A stretch of DNA of 51,390 nucleotides, taken from contig NZ_JAIVFS010000058.1 of NCBI RefSeq assembly GCF_020829645.1, positions 1 through 51,390 on the forward strand, in the 5' to 3' direction. The notes under the pieces were generated by a model. The model did not search any database. It worked only from the letters and a program-made list of their open reading frames with translations, and had not been told where the DNA came from. Origin of the DNA: Nostoc mirabile CHAB5784 (GTDB taxonomy: Bacteria; Cyanobacteriota; Cyanobacteriia; Cyanobacteriales; Nostocaceae). Of this stretch, positions 39,408-48,996 are shown piece after piece. The position numbers were made by a program, and so were the translations under genes. Numbering within the stretch: position 1 is the stretch's first letter; the number at the start of each line of letters is the position of its first letter.

Positions 39408-40151
39408 ATGGTTTTTCGGTACTGCTTCGTTGCATCTGGTTTGATAGCTTTCTTGGCATTTGGTTGTAGTGGTGGGGCAAACTCATCAACAGAAAATACT
39501 ACACAAATTGTGCAAGAAACTAATGTAACCCAGCTTTTCATAGAAGCGAAGGCTACCCAGAAAGCACAAGATTTCTTTGATCAAGGTAATAATTTATTAG
39601 ATGGACAACGTTACAAAGATGCAATAAAAGCATACAACAAAGCGATCGCCATCAAAGTTGAGAGTCCTGAAGCTTGGATTAACCGTGGCATAGCTTTAAC
39701 ATCGTTGCAACGTTACCAAGACGCTATTGCATCTTACGACAAAGCGATCGCTATCCAACCCGACAAATATGAAGCCTGGTATAATCGTGGCATAGCCTTA
39801 ACGTCGTTGCAACGCTACCAAGATGCGATCGCATCTTACGATAAAGCGATCGCTATCCAACCCGACAAGTATGAAGCCTTAATTAACCGAGGCATTGCAC
39901 TGACAAAGCTGCACCGCTATCAAGATGCGATCACATCTTATAATAGAGCGATCGCCATCAAGCAAGATTTGCACCAAGCATATTACAATAAAGCTTGCTC
40001 TTATGCTTTACAAAGCAATCTCGAATTAGCAATTGAGAATTTAGATAAAGCTATCGAGTTTCTTCCTGATAAATACAAGAAGTTAGCAAAAACTGACCCA
40101 GACTTTAGCAAAGTGCGTAGTGCAAAGCAGTTTCAGGAATTACTACAATAA
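39408..40151 (+). CDS. TPR-repeat lipoprotein
   Basis: A 247-residue secreted protein. The N-terminus MVFRYCFVASGLIAFLAFGC has a lipobox with Cys 20 (LAFG-C), so it is probably anchored in a membrane. After a short Ser/Thr linker there are four or five tetratricopeptide repeats (about residues 55-225), such as AIKAYNKAIAIKVESPEAWI and NRGIALTSLQRYQDAIASYD. Two of the repeats are nearly identical at DNA level, including the embedded GCGATCGC octamers, pointing to recent duplication. TPRs bind protein partners; no partner gene is adjacent. Confidence 0.9.
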   Translation: MVFRYCFVASGLIAFLAFGCSGGANSSTENTTQIVQETNVTQLFIEAKATQKAQDFFDQGNNLLDGQRYKDAIKAYNKAIAIKVESPEAWINRGIALTSLQRYQDAIASYDKAIAIQPDKYEAWYNRGIALTSLQRYQDAIASYDKAIAIQPDKYEALINRGIALTKLHRYQDAITSYNRAIAIKQDLHQAYYNKACSYALQSNLELAIENLDKAIEFLPDKYKKLAKTDPDFSKVRSAKQFQELLQ

Positions 40152-40231
40152 TATTCTGTAACCAGCACTCAGTGTAGAATGTCAGCTTACTGTAGCAAGA
40201 AAATTTTCTCTAGAGCGGTTTACAATTAGAC

Positions 40232-41143
40232 ATGAAAAAATTGTTAATCACCGGAGCAAGTGGTTTTTTAGGATGGCATCTTTGCCAGCTTGCAAAACAA
40301 GAATGGGAAATTTATGGCACTTATTTTTCCCATTCTCTAGAGATTCCTGGCATCAAAATGCTAAAAGTGAACTTAACAGATTTTCAAGAATTGCAGCGTA
40401 TCTTTAGTGATATAAAACCAACAGCAGTGATTCATACTGCTGCACATTCACAACCAAATTTTTGTCAAACCCACCCTGAAGAATCTCACGCAATTAACGT
40501 CACAGCATCCTGCAATATTGCCGGACTTTGCGCGGATAATTCTATTCCTTGTGCTTTTACCTCAACAGATTTAGTTTTTGATGGTTTAAATGCTCCCTAT
40601 CGAGAAACAGATTTTGTGTGTCCTGTTAATCTTTACGGTGAGCAAAAAGTCATAGCAGAAGCAGGTATGCTAGAAAGATATCCCATGACAGCAGTCTGTC
40701 GGATGCCGTTAATGTTTGGTGCAGAAACACCCACAGCTAAAAGCTTTATTCAGCCATTTCTTGAAACTTTACAAGCAGAAAAAGAACTAAATTTATTTAT
40801 TGATGAATTTCGCACCCCAGTAAGCGCAACAACTGCCGCCAAAGGACTTTTATTAGCATTAGAAAAAGTTAACGGCATCATTCACTTAGGTGGAAAAGAG
40901 CGGATTTCGCGTTATGATTTTGGGCAACTATTAGTTGAGGTATTTAAACTTCCCGCCACCAAGCTCAAATCCTGCCGTCAACAAGATGTGAAAATGGCAG
41001 CGCCTAGACCGGCAGATGTTTCTTTGGATAGTTCCAAAGCATTTGCATTGGGGTATCAGCCTTTATCTGTAAAAAAAGAATTAGAGGAGTTAGGAATTAA
41101 GACTCCTAACTCCTGTACAGACACGATTAATCGCGTCTCCTAA
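40232..41143 (+). CDS. NAD(P)-dependent reductase, RmlD-like
   Basis: A 303-residue extended short-chain dehydrogenase. The Rossmann loop is TGASGFLG (residues 7-14); FTSTDLVFDGLNAPYRETD and the catalytic YGEQK follow; the pattern matches RmlD (dTDP-4-dehydrorhamnose reductase) and the related MAT2B-like group. Substrate assignment is uncertain, since no rml operon genes lie nearby. The final residues CTDTINRVS and the stop are translated from a copy of the 20-bp palindrome (ACACGATTAATCGCGTCT, 41118-41137), so the C-terminus has been altered by repeat insertion. It converges on gcvP with a 14-base gap. Confidence 0.85.
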   Translation: MKKLLITGASGFLGWHLCQLAKQEWEIYGTYFSHSLEIPGIKMLKVNLTDFQELQRIFSDIKPTAVIHTAAHSQPNFCQTHPEESHAINVTASCNIAGLCADNSIPCAFTSTDLVFDGLNAPYRETDFVCPVNLYGEQKVIAEAGMLERYPMTAVCRMPLMFGAETPTAKSFIQPFLETLQAEKELNLFIDEFRTPVSATTAAKGLLLALEKVNGIIHLGGKERISRYDFGQLLVEVFKLPATKLKSCRQQDVKMAAPRPADVSLDSSKAFALGYQPLSVKKELEELGIKTPNSCTDTINRVS

Positions 41144-41157
41144 CTCCTCACTTGATT

Positions 41158-44109
41158 TTAGTAAGCATCCATTGGCAGACAAGAACAAACAAAATTCCTA
41201 TCGCCAAAGGCTGCATCAATGCGACCAACAGCCGGCCAGAATTTATACTCACGAGTCCAAGGTGCAGGATAAGCAGCTTGTTCACGAGAATAGGGATGAT
41301 GCCATTCGTCGGTGATGAGACTTTCAGCAGTGTGGGGTGCGTTCTTTAAAACATTATCTTGAACATCCACCTTACCTGATTCAATCTCGGCGATTTCTTG
41401 GCGAATAGAAATCAACGCATCACAGAAACGATCTAACTCTTGTTTAGATTCACTTTCTGTAGGTTCCACCATGATTGTACCCCCTACAGGCCAGGATACA
41501 GTCGGCGCGTGGAAACCGTAGTCTATGAGACGCTTGGCAACGTCATCGATTTCGATCGCAGCTGATTTTTTGAGCGATGGCGAAGCGCCTCGCAAGCTAC
41601 GCAAATCTAAAATACATTCATGGGCAACTAGACCATTTTTTCCCTGATACAAAACCGGATAGTACGATTCCAGTCTCTTAGCGATGTAGTTAGCATTGAG
41701 AATCGCCACCTTAGTTGCTTCGGTTAAACCATCTGCACCCATCATGGCGATGTACATCCAAGAAATCACCAAAATACTAGCACTACCCCAAGGCGCAGCC
41801 GCTACAGCACCAATACGTTGGGAATTAGAGATTTCTTCCCCACTCCCTACAACAGGATGTCCGGGGAGAAAAGGCACAAGATGAGAGGCTACGCCAATGG
41901 GCCCCATACCAGGGCCACCGCCACCATGAGGAATACAGAAGGTTTTATGCAAGTTTAAATGGCAGACATCCGCGCCAATATCTCCAGGACGGCAAATTCC
42001 CACTTGGGCGTTCATATTTGCCCCATCCATGTAAACTTGTCCACCGTGACTGTGAACAATAGCGCAGATTTCCTGAATTGGCTCCTCAAAAACACCATGA
42101 GTCGAGGGATATGTCACCATTAAGGCAGCTAGTTCATTACTGTGTTTTTCTGCCTTACTCTTCAGGTCATCAACGTCAATATTACCTTGTGAGTCACAGG
42201 CAACGGCCACCACCTTCATCCCGCACATCACCGCACTTGCTGGGTTTGTCCCATGTGCCGAGGTGGGAATTAAACAAACATTACGGTGTCCTTCTCCACG
42301 ATTTTCGTGATATTGGCGAATCACTAAAAGTCCAGCATACTCGCCCTGAGAACCAGCATTTGGTTGCAGAGAAATACCCGCAAAACCAGTAATTTCAGCT
42401 AACCATGCCTCAAGTTGCTCAAACAGGAGTTGATAACCTTGCGTTTGTGACAAGGGGGCAAACGGGTGAATCTTGCCAAATTCCTCCCAACTTACCGGAA
42501 TCATCTCAGCTGTCGCATTCAACTTCATTGTGCAAGAACCCAAAGGAATCATCGATGTCGTTAGCGACAAGTCCTTGCTTTCTAGCTTGTGCAGATAGCG
42601 CAATAACTCAGTTTCTGAATGATAGCGGTTAAAAACGGGATGGGTGAGATAGGTGCTGGTGCGGGGGAGGGGAAGATGGGGGGAGGGGGAGATAGAGAGA
42701 AGCGGAGAAAACCATTCTTCTAAGCTGAAGGGTAGTTCATTTTCGCCTGCGAAGATTGCTAAGATGTGAAGCACATCATCAACTGTAGTTGTTTCATCCA
42801 GCGAGATACCAACAGCAGTTGCATCAAAAATCCGCAAGTTAATTTGAAGCTGTTCGCTATTTGCCAGAATATCTTCTAAATTGTGTGTTCCCAGTTCTAC
42901 TCGCAGCGTATCAAAGAAAGATTCTGAAACGACCCTATAACCCAAACGTTTCAGTCCTTGTGCCAGCAACACCGTCAAGGAATGGATATTTTCAGCAATT
43001 TGCTTCAGTCCATCTGGCCCATGATAGACGGCGTACATACTCGCCATTACCGCTAGCAGCACCTGTGCAGTACAAATATTACTAGTAGCTTTTTCGCGGC
43101 GGATGTGCTGTTCGCGGGTTTGCAAGGCAAGACGTAATGCAGGCTTACCTTGAGCATCTTTTGAGACTCCCACAATTCGCCCTGGAACCAGCCGCTTATA
43201 CTCTTCCTTCGTAGCAAAGTATGCCGCATGAGGCCCCCCAAACCCCAACGGAATACCGAACCTCTGAGTGCTGCCTACAGCAATATCAGCACCAAATTCC
43301 CCAGGAGGGGTGAGCAAAGTTAAACTTAAAGGATCTGCTGCTACCGTCACCAATGCACCCTTAGCATGGGCTTTTTCTATAAAAGCGCGGTAGTCGTAAA
43401 TGGTGCCATCACTAGCGGGGTATTGTAGAACAGCCCCAAAAATTGGTTGATCAAAATCAAATGTTTGATGATCACCAACAATAATCTTAATCCCTAATGG
43501 TTGAGCGCGTGTTTGCAACACGTCGATAGTTTGGGGATGGCAGTCATGAGAGACGAAATAGGCATTTGCCTGATTTTTACAAACACCATAGCTTAGGCTC
43601 ATCGCTTCAGCTGCGGCTGTGGCTTCATCAAGTAACGAAGCATTGGCGATTTCCAAACCTGTTAAGTCGATAATCAGAGTTTGGAAATTTAGCAGTGCTT
43701 CTAGTCGCCCTTGGGCAATTTCTGGCTGATAAGGAGTGTAGGCAGTATACCAACCGGGGTTTTCTAGGATGTTGCGCCCAATCACAGGTGGGGTAATACT
43801 GTCGTAATATCCCATACCGATGTATGAACGGAAAACCTGATTTTTGGCAGCAACTTTTTTTAATGATGTCAGTGCTGCATACTCACTTTTGGCTTCTGGT
43901 AACTTTAACGGTTGCTTCAGCCGAATTGCCTGTGGGACTGTTTGGTTGATTAGGGCATCCAGACTGGGAAACCCCAAAACCTTAAGCATTTGCTGGATAT
44001 CGTCGGAGTTAGGGCCAATGTGTCTTGGCACAAAACTACTTAACTTTTGACTTTTTTCGTTCAGCACTTGCTGCTCATTAGACTTGAGAATAGGGGCGTT
44101 TAATACCAC
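41158..44109 (-). CDS. gcvP: glycine dehydrogenase (decarboxylating), P protein
   Basis: A 983-residue PLP enzyme that decarboxylates glycine and passes the aminomethyl group to GcvH, central to photorespiration. It begins with FVPRHIGPNSDDIQQML; the PLP lysine lies in HLNLHKTFCIPHGGGGPGMG near residue 721. Two in-frame oddities are visible. The segment LRSLRGASPSLKKSAAIEID has about seven residues more than expected, encoded by a dispersed short repeat at about 41575-41602. The stretch SPLLSISPSPHLPLPR before TSTYLTHPVFNRYHSE is encoded by a G-rich microrepeat (about 42660-42705). The start is GTG 44109. Confidence 0.97.
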   Translation of the reverse strand: MVLNAPILKSNEQQVLNEKSQKLSSFVPRHIGPNSDDIQQMLKVLGFPSLDALINQTVPQAIRLKQPLKLPEAKSEYAALTSLKKVAAKNQVFRSYIGMGYYDSITPPVIGRNILENPGWYTAYTPYQPEIAQGRLEALLNFQTLIIDLTGLEIANASLLDEATAAAEAMSLSYGVCKNQANAYFVSHDCHPQTIDVLQTRAQPLGIKIIVGDHQTFDFDQPIFGAVLQYPASDGTIYDYRAFIEKAHAKGALVTVAADPLSLTLLTPPGEFGADIAVGSTQRFGIPLGFGGPHAAYFATKEEYKRLVPGRIVGVSKDAQGKPALRLALQTREQHIRREKATSNICTAQVLLAVMASMYAVYHGPDGLKQIAENIHSLTVLLAQGLKRLGYRVVSESFFDTLRVELGTHNLEDILANSEQLQINLRIFDATAVGISLDETTTVDDVLHILAIFAGENELPFSLEEWFSPLLSISPSPHLPLPRTSTYLTHPVFNRYHSETELLRYLHKLESKDLSLTTSMIPLGSCTMKLNATAEMIPVSWEEFGKIHPFAPLSQTQGYQLLFEQLEAWLAEITGFAGISLQPNAGSQGEYAGLLVIRQYHENRGEGHRNVCLIPTSAHGTNPASAVMCGMKVVAVACDSQGNIDVDDLKSKAEKHSNELAALMVTYPSTHGVFEEPIQEICAIVHSHGGQVYMDGANMNAQVGICRPGDIGADVCHLNLHKTFCIPHGGGGPGMGPIGVASHLVPFLPGHPVVGSGEEISNSQRIGAVAAAPWGSASILVISWMYIAMMGADGLTEATKVAILNANYIAKRLESYYPVLYQGKNGLVAHECILDLRSLRGASPSLKKSAAIEIDDVAKRLIDYGFHAPTVSWPVGGTIMVEPTESESKQELDRFCDALISIRQEIAEIESGKVDVQDNVLKNAPHTAESLITDEWHHPYSREQAAYPAPWTREYKFWPAVGRIDAAFGDRNFVCSCLPMDAY

Positions 44110-44334
44110 AAATTACTTTCCATACGGTACTATTTCATATTTTGCAATAAATACTGATGAGAAGTGGATGTAACTTTTCAGTTCATCTAAATTTCATGAC
44201 TTATCTTCGGATGGAGTAGGAGATGGGAGAGATGGGGAGAAGAGAAGCAAGGGGAGAGAGGAATTACTGAACAAATACCCTCTTTCCTCAAGAGCCTCCC
44301 CTGCTTATCCGAACTACCCCTTGTCCCCCACTCC
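44110..44334. other. spacer between gcvH and gcvP with G-rich microrepeats
   Basis: These 225 bases contain GGGGAGAAGAGAAGCAAGGG and GATGGGAGAGATGGGG-type purine-rich microrepeats near 44220-44260 and a C-rich stretch near 44320 that reaches the gcvH stop. No hairpin terminator is apparent, so gcvP may be cotranscribed or have its own promoter here. Confidence 0.5.
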
Positions 44335-44724
44335 CTACTCCCCTTCTACCTGGGCGCGATACTCATCTGCTGTCAAGGCATCCTCAACTTCATCAGGGTC
44401 ATTGACGCGCACTTTCAAAAACCACCCTTCCCCGTAGGGGTCTTCTGACACATCTTCGGGAGAATTAATTAAGGCTTCATTGCGTTCTATAACTGTTCCT
44501 GTCACTGGTGAATTCAGTTCTTCAACGGCTTTCACTGATTCGATTGTGCCAAAGTTTTCTCCCCTAGTAAGAGCGTCGCCAATTTCTGGCAGTTCTAAAA
44601 AGACGATATCGCCCAATTCATGTACAGCAAATTCAGTAATACCAATGGTGGCAATTTCACCATCTATTCGCACGTATTCATGAGAATCCAGGTATCTGAA
44701 ATCTTGAGGATATTCAAAAGACAT
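44335..44724 (-). CDS. gcvH: glycine cleavage system H protein
   Basis: A 129-residue lipoyl carrier that shuttles the aminomethyl intermediate between the P, T and L proteins. The lipoylated lysine is K65 in FGTIESVKAVEELNSPVTGT. The N-terminus DFRYLDSHEYVRIDGEIATI and the C-terminus DPYGEGWFLKVRV are standard, and the length is normal. It lies between gcvT and gcvP on the same strand in the order of transcription T-H-P. Confidence 0.97.
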   Translation of the reverse strand: MSFEYPQDFRYLDSHEYVRIDGEIATIGITEFAVHELGDIVFLELPEIGDALTRGENFGTIESVKAVEELNSPVTGTVIERNEALINSPEDVSEDPYGEGWFLKVRVNDPDEVEDALTADEYRAQVEGE

Positions 44725-44849
44725 ATCACTTCCTCTCCCTTATCAAAAAAATTATTGTCCCAACACTCATCAAAGCCATATCTGGTAATGAACCTTACTG
44801 TAGATTGACTAACTCACAACACATTATTCCTCAAAAACCTCGACGCTTA

Positions 44850-45986
44850 TCAGTTGGCGACACGATTTTTTGACCGATAAAAAGGACGTTTAACTACAAC
44901 TCCTGGGTAAGCTTTGCCGCGAATTTCGACTTCTAGCTGTTGACCGATGGTTGCTAGTTGGGTAGGAACGTAAGCTAAGGCAATGGGATAACCAAGTGTA
45001 GGCGACAGAGTGCCACTGGAAACTTCTCCCACAACTTTACCTGCTGATAACACTTGATAGCCGTGACGGGCAATGTTGCGTCCTTGGGTTTGTAAACCCA
45101 CCAATCGGCGCTGCACTCCACTGGCTTTTTGCTGTGCTAAAATTTCCCGACCAATAAATTCGCCTTTGGTATCTAAATGAACTAGCCACCCTAAACCTGC
45201 TTCTAAAGGTGTGGTGGTGTCATCGATATCTTGTCCGTAAAGTGCCATCGCTGCTTCTAGCCGCAGAGTGTCTCTCGCACCGAGTCCACAGGGGATAACA
45301 CCAGCATTATGGAGACTTAACCACAATTCTACCCCCACATCCGGATCTACCATCACCTCAAAGCCATCTTCTCCGGTGTAACCTGTGCGGGCCAGGAAAG
45401 CAGGTTTACCTAGTAGGGTTGCTTCTAAATGTCCGAAGGCTTTGATTGGTTGTAAGTCTTCTTGCACTAATGGCTGGAGGTATTTAACCGCTTTTGGCCC
45501 TTGCACGGCAATTAAGGCTTTATCTGGTGAAAGGTCTTGGAATTGTACTTTATCCAGGTCAAGGTGTTGCAATAGCCATGCTTTATCTTTACCAGAGGTA
45601 GAGGCATTGACGATGATGAATGCCCTCTGTATACCAATGGTGTCTTCACCTTGGTAATAAACAATGATATCGTCAATAATTCCGGCTTGGGGATTTAACA
45701 ATACGGTGTATTGCGCTTGACCGGGTTGCAATCGACTCAAGTCTGAAGGCACTAAAGGCTGGAGTTGGGAAATGAGATTTTTACTTTGGAGGGTAAATTT
45801 GCCCATGTGGGAAATATCGAACATTCCGGCTGTATTTCTTACAGCTTCGTGTTCGCGGCTAATGCCACTAAATTGCACAGGCATTTCCCAACCACCAAAG
45901 CTGGTAAAGCGTGCTTTAAGTTGTACACCCACTTGATATAAAGGGGTTCGCGCCAGAGATTGGGCGTTGTCTTCTTGATTAGCCAC
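44850..45986 (-). CDS. gcvT: glycine cleavage system T protein (aminomethyltransferase)
   Basis: A 378-residue enzyme that moves the methylene group from the H protein to tetrahydrofolate and releases ammonia. Signatures are HMGKFTLQ after GMFDIS, QYTVLLNPQAGIIDDIIVYY, GYTGEDGFEVMVDP and GLGARDTLRLEAAMALYGQD, the last holding the folate-contacting acid. It starts at GTG 45986. It is first of the T-H-P series. I see no recognisable glycine riboswitch in 45987-46203, which instead holds C-rich microrepeats near 46095-46140. Confidence 0.97.
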   Translation of the reverse strand: MANQEDNAQSLARTPLYQVGVQLKARFTSFGGWEMPVQFSGISREHEAVRNTAGMFDISHMGKFTLQSKNLISQLQPLVPSDLSRLQPGQAQYTVLLNPQAGIIDDIIVYYQGEDTIGIQRAFIIVNASTSGKDKAWLLQHLDLDKVQFQDLSPDKALIAVQGPKAVKYLQPLVQEDLQPIKAFGHLEATLLGKPAFLARTGYTGEDGFEVMVDPDVGVELWLSLHNAGVIPCGLGARDTLRLEAAMALYGQDIDDTTTPLEAGLGWLVHLDTKGEFIGREILAQQKASGVQRRLVGLQTQGRNIARHGYQVLSAGKVVGEVSSGTLSPTLGYPIALAYVPTQLATIGQQLEVEIRGKAYPGVVVKRPFYRSKNRVAN

Positions 45987-46203
45987 AGGTAATTTTGCGA
46001 TTGCACCTCAACATCTATAATCCTACGAGATGCTTTCTGGTTTTACAGTCTTACGTATTGAATTTGGGCATGGGGCATGGGGCATTAATTGCTTATTTCT
46101 CCCCCTGCCTCCCCTGCTCCCCCTGCTCCCTCATCCCCTTTGTTCCCTTCTGTAAGGTTTAATAGTTAATGGTGCAAGTGTTGAGATTTATTAAGAAGAC
46201 ATT

Positions 46204-46701
46204 ATGAAATATTGGCAACTGTTAGCTAGCTTTGTCTTAGCTATGGTTCTTTTTTGGTTTCCCCTATCGGCGCAAGCTGCAAGTTCTTCTAGTATTACCC
46301 GTTCTGTGGGGAATGATGAACTTAAGGGCAAGGATTACTCTGGTCAAAGTTTAATTGGCACTGAGTTTACCAATCTCAAATTAGAGAATGCTAATTTTAG
46401 CAATGCTGACTTACGTGGTGGCGTATTTAACGGTAGCGTATTGGAGGGAGTAAATCTGCATGGTGCTGATTTTAGTGAAGGCATAGCTTATCTAACAAGG
46501 TTTAAAGATGCTGATTTAAGTGATGCTGTGTTGACTGATGCAATGATGCTGCGTTCTATTTTTGATGATGTAAATGTCACAGGTGCTGATTTTACGAATG
46601 CAATTTTAGATGGGACGCAAGTGAAAAAACTTTGTGTTAAAGCAAGTGGTGTGAATTCTAAAACTGGTGTAGATACTCGCCAGTCTTTAGGATGTAAATA
46701 G
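46204..46701 (+). CDS. secreted pentapeptide repeat protein, probably of the thylakoid lumen
   Basis: 165 residues. A signal peptide (LLASFVLAMVLFWFPLSAQA, cleavage after AQA near residue 25) precedes about 15 pentapeptide repeats (NANFSNADLRGGVFNGSVLE to DFTNAILDGT). Two cysteines at the end (KKLCVKASG and the last residues LGCK) could form a disulphide that caps the helix, as in the lumenal pentapeptide proteins of chloroplasts (TL15/TL17 type). The function is unknown. AAGAAG lies before the ATG. It is divergent from gcvT. Confidence 0.88.
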   Translation: MKYWQLLASFVLAMVLFWFPLSAQAASSSSITRSVGNDELKGKDYSGQSLIGTEFTNLKLENANFSNADLRGGVFNGSVLEGVNLHGADFSEGIAYLTRFKDADLSDAVLTDAMMLRSIFDDVNVTGADFTNAILDGTQVKKLCVKASGVNSKTGVDTRQSLGCK

Positions 46702-46714
46702 AATTTATCGTCAA

Positions 46715-46925
46715 TCAAAGGGTTTAAGACCCCAACCATTACACGTAGTGCGGAGTCGGAGCCACTCCGCCTCCGATCATTTTCAGTCGGGGTTTAAATC
46801 GAACGTAGTTGCCACAACGCTCTTAACCTATCGCTTGGCACTTCTCAACTCTTAGAGACGCATTCGCGTTCGTCTGAAAATGTCTAAAATGTTTGAATGC
46901 GTGAATGCGTGAATGCGTGAATTGT
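46715..46925. repeat. dispersed repeat with GGGGTTTAAA core, copy 3, plus GTGAATGC tandem units
   Basis: Reversed relative to the copies at 13363 and 24764: AAAGGGTTTAAGACCCCAAC, CATTACACGTAGTGC, TTTTCAGTCGGGGTTTAAAT, GTTGCCACAACGC and TCTGAAAATGTCTAAAATG. The middle carries an extra hairpin CGGAGTCGGAGCCACTCCGC. Three GCGTGAAT units follow at about 46899-46922. The remaining part of the gap to 47224 shows fragments of repeats (for example GACGCCGCTCAGTACAAGTC) and no credible gene. Confidence 0.75.
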
Positions 46926-47224
46926 TAACCCCTCTTCTTCGCTGGTGGAGAGGGGGATAGATTTTAACTACGTCTATAAATTACTTTTTCTATTTTGAAT
47001 GACTTTTATGCAATCCCTAGTACAGCGATCGCTGAAATAAACATACCATTTAAAATGGCGCAAGAAGCTCGGAATACAATTATGCGTGAATGCGTGATTT
47101 TTAACACTTCGACTCCTTTCGACTGCGCCCTTACTTCGACGCCGCTCAGTACAAGTCGGCTACGCTCTCCCAAGGCTCAAGGCAAGTCGCTCAGTGTTAA
47201 CTTTTGACTTCCGCCTTGCGATCG

Positions 47225-48330
47225 CTAGTGATATGCTTCTCTTAAAAAGCTGGCATAATTTGCCCGAATTGTCATAGTAGTAGGATGACTTACACCTAAA
47301 GTTTGTTCACAAATTGTCAAAGCTTGCTCAAATAAGGGTTTGGCTTTCCTGTAGCGTCCCCTATAACGGTAGAGTGCTGCTAGATTATTTAGGCTAATGG
47401 CGACATCGGGATGGTTGTCTCCTAGTAGGCGTTTACTCAGTTCTAAAGCAAGCTTTAGCAAGGGTTCGGCTTCGCTGTAGCGTCCTGTAGATTCATAGAG
47501 TTTTGCTAAATTGTTCAGGCTAGTGGCAACATCGGTATGTTCTTCTCCCAGTAAGCGTTTTCTCTGTTCTAAAGCAAGCTTTAGCAAGGGTTCGGCTTCG
47601 CTGTAGCGCCCTGTAGATTTATGAAGTGCTGCTAGATTAAACCTCTTGCGAAAATCCTTGATCCGCCAGGGACTCAAGTCCCTCTCTTATAGCAAAAGTC
47701 CGTTTAAACGGACTAAAATTATTGTTATTAGTCGGTTTAAACCGACTTGAGCTATTAGCCCGAAAATTTATTTTCGGGCGGATGTTCGACTTTTGCAAGA
47801 GGTCTATTGTTTAAGCTGGCAGCAATATTGAGATGTTCCAAACTTAGGCGATTTTCAGCAATTTTTACACACTGCTGCACCCAAGGTTCTGCTTGCTGAT
47901 AAAGTCCTTGTCCTTGATAAAACCAGCCTAAGCCTGTGAAAGGCCCAATTAAATCCTCGTCGCTGAGATATTGGGATAGGTGGGTTGCAACTTCTGCAAG
48001 GTGGGGGATATGTGGAGTGAGGTTGAAAATATCTTCACGGTTAGGCTGTTGAGGAATTTGCTTTGCCACTTCTGCCATCTGCGCTACAAAAGCAGTTTTC
48101 ACCTTATCCGCGTCACTTAACTCATCCAACTTCATTTGGAAAAATTGCCGAATCAGTGGATGTAGACGATAAATTCCTTTAGCCTGCCATTGTATTAAAT
48201 GCAGTTTCTGCAACTGGGCTATAGCTATCTCCCAGAATTCTTGTTCATCGTCATCTTCTATCGTCTCAACAGAAAAAGGAATATCAGCCAAAGCATACAA
48301 ACTCAGCCAACAGCCTAAGCGTTGTGCAGG
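47225..48330 (-). pseudogene. NB-ARC/TPR-type protein remnant interrupted by a 167-bp element
   Basis: Two minus-strand frames belong together. The upstream part (about 48330 to 47809) has LGCWLSLYALADIPFSVE, YRLHPLIRQFFQMKLDEL and QGQGLYQQAEPWVQQCVKI, typical of the region between an NB-ARC ATPase and its TPRs. It breaks at IAASLNN. The downstream part resumes LAALHKSTGRYSEAEPLLKL and contains two more 42-residue kinesin-light-chain-type TPRs. Removing the element and one ATT restores SLNN-LAAL in frame. The NB-ARC domain itself is absent; upstream of 48330 the frame enters dispersed repeats (GGGCGAACGCATCTAAAT). The gene is clearly dead. Confidence 0.85.
47639..47805 (+). mobile_element. 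167-bp four-hairpin element, copy 3 (in a TPR gene)
   Basis: Same length and near-identical sequence to the copies at 29386 and 38458. ATT occurs at 47636-47638 and 47806-47808. It lies within a TPR coding region whose sides join in frame when the element and one ATT are removed, which gives an independent definition of the ends. Confidence 0.95.
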
Positions 48331-48996
48331 GCGAACGCATCTAAATATTGACGAAGTGGTAAGAAGAAATGGTTCTAGTAGTACATGTGAACTAAATAAA
48401 GGCGTTAGGGGCGATCGCCAGGGCAAACGCATCATGTCAACAAGACCTCTAATTCTCAACAAGCTGAAAAACAGTCGCATTAGTCGATGCTTATTGACAA
48501 GGATTTAGGCGTAGGTGTAGCCCGTCGTAGACATCGCTTTGAACTTGTGAAAATAAATCAAACGATAAATGGTGATTTTTCGTTGATTCTTAACCTCCGT
48601 TGCGAGCAAGTAAATAAGTCGGCACGATAAAATCAAGGTATGTTGAGTTTTGTAAAAACCCTATAACTATTCATTTATAAGCTTTTTACTAACTTTACAC
48701 TTTGTTACATAGGTTGATTTTTTAACGCCGACCTACTTATAATTTAGATGCGTTTGCCCTAGAGGTAATCTCAGAATTTGATGTGCTATGCGACACTTTT
48801 AAAACAACCTCTAAAATCTCTGATAATACTTTTTATGAGTAAATAATAAATACAAAGCACTTTTAATTTCCTTGCAAATACCTAACTGTTAAGGTCTTTT
48901 TCATGCTGCGCTTATTGAAAAAACAGCTTAATTTAAATTCATTGTTAAACAATAGGTTCTGAACACGGCAAGCACAAAATCAAACAGCTAATACCA
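48331..48996. other. repeat-bearing stretch upstream of the lipoprotein gene
   Basis: No gene is supported here. Related words occur three times: CAGGGCGAACGCATCTAAAT (48328), GGGCAAACGCATCATG (48421) and, inverted, ATTTAGATGCGTTTGCCCTA (48744). The short dispersed repeat GCGTAGGTGTAGCCCGTCGT (48509-48537) belongs to the same type as those inserted in genes at 25345 and 41575. The rest is AT-rich and probably includes the promoter of the gene at 48997. Confidence 0.55.

Noticed and set aside
45987..46203. Possible glycine riboswitch before gcvT
   Set aside because: I could not find the paired aptamer signature; the stretch holds C-rich microrepeats. A covariance-model scan would decide it.
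46995..47207. 70-codon plus-strand frame
   Set aside because: It spans fragments of dispersed repeats (CTTCGACTCCTTTCGACTGC and similar) and has no recognisable domain.
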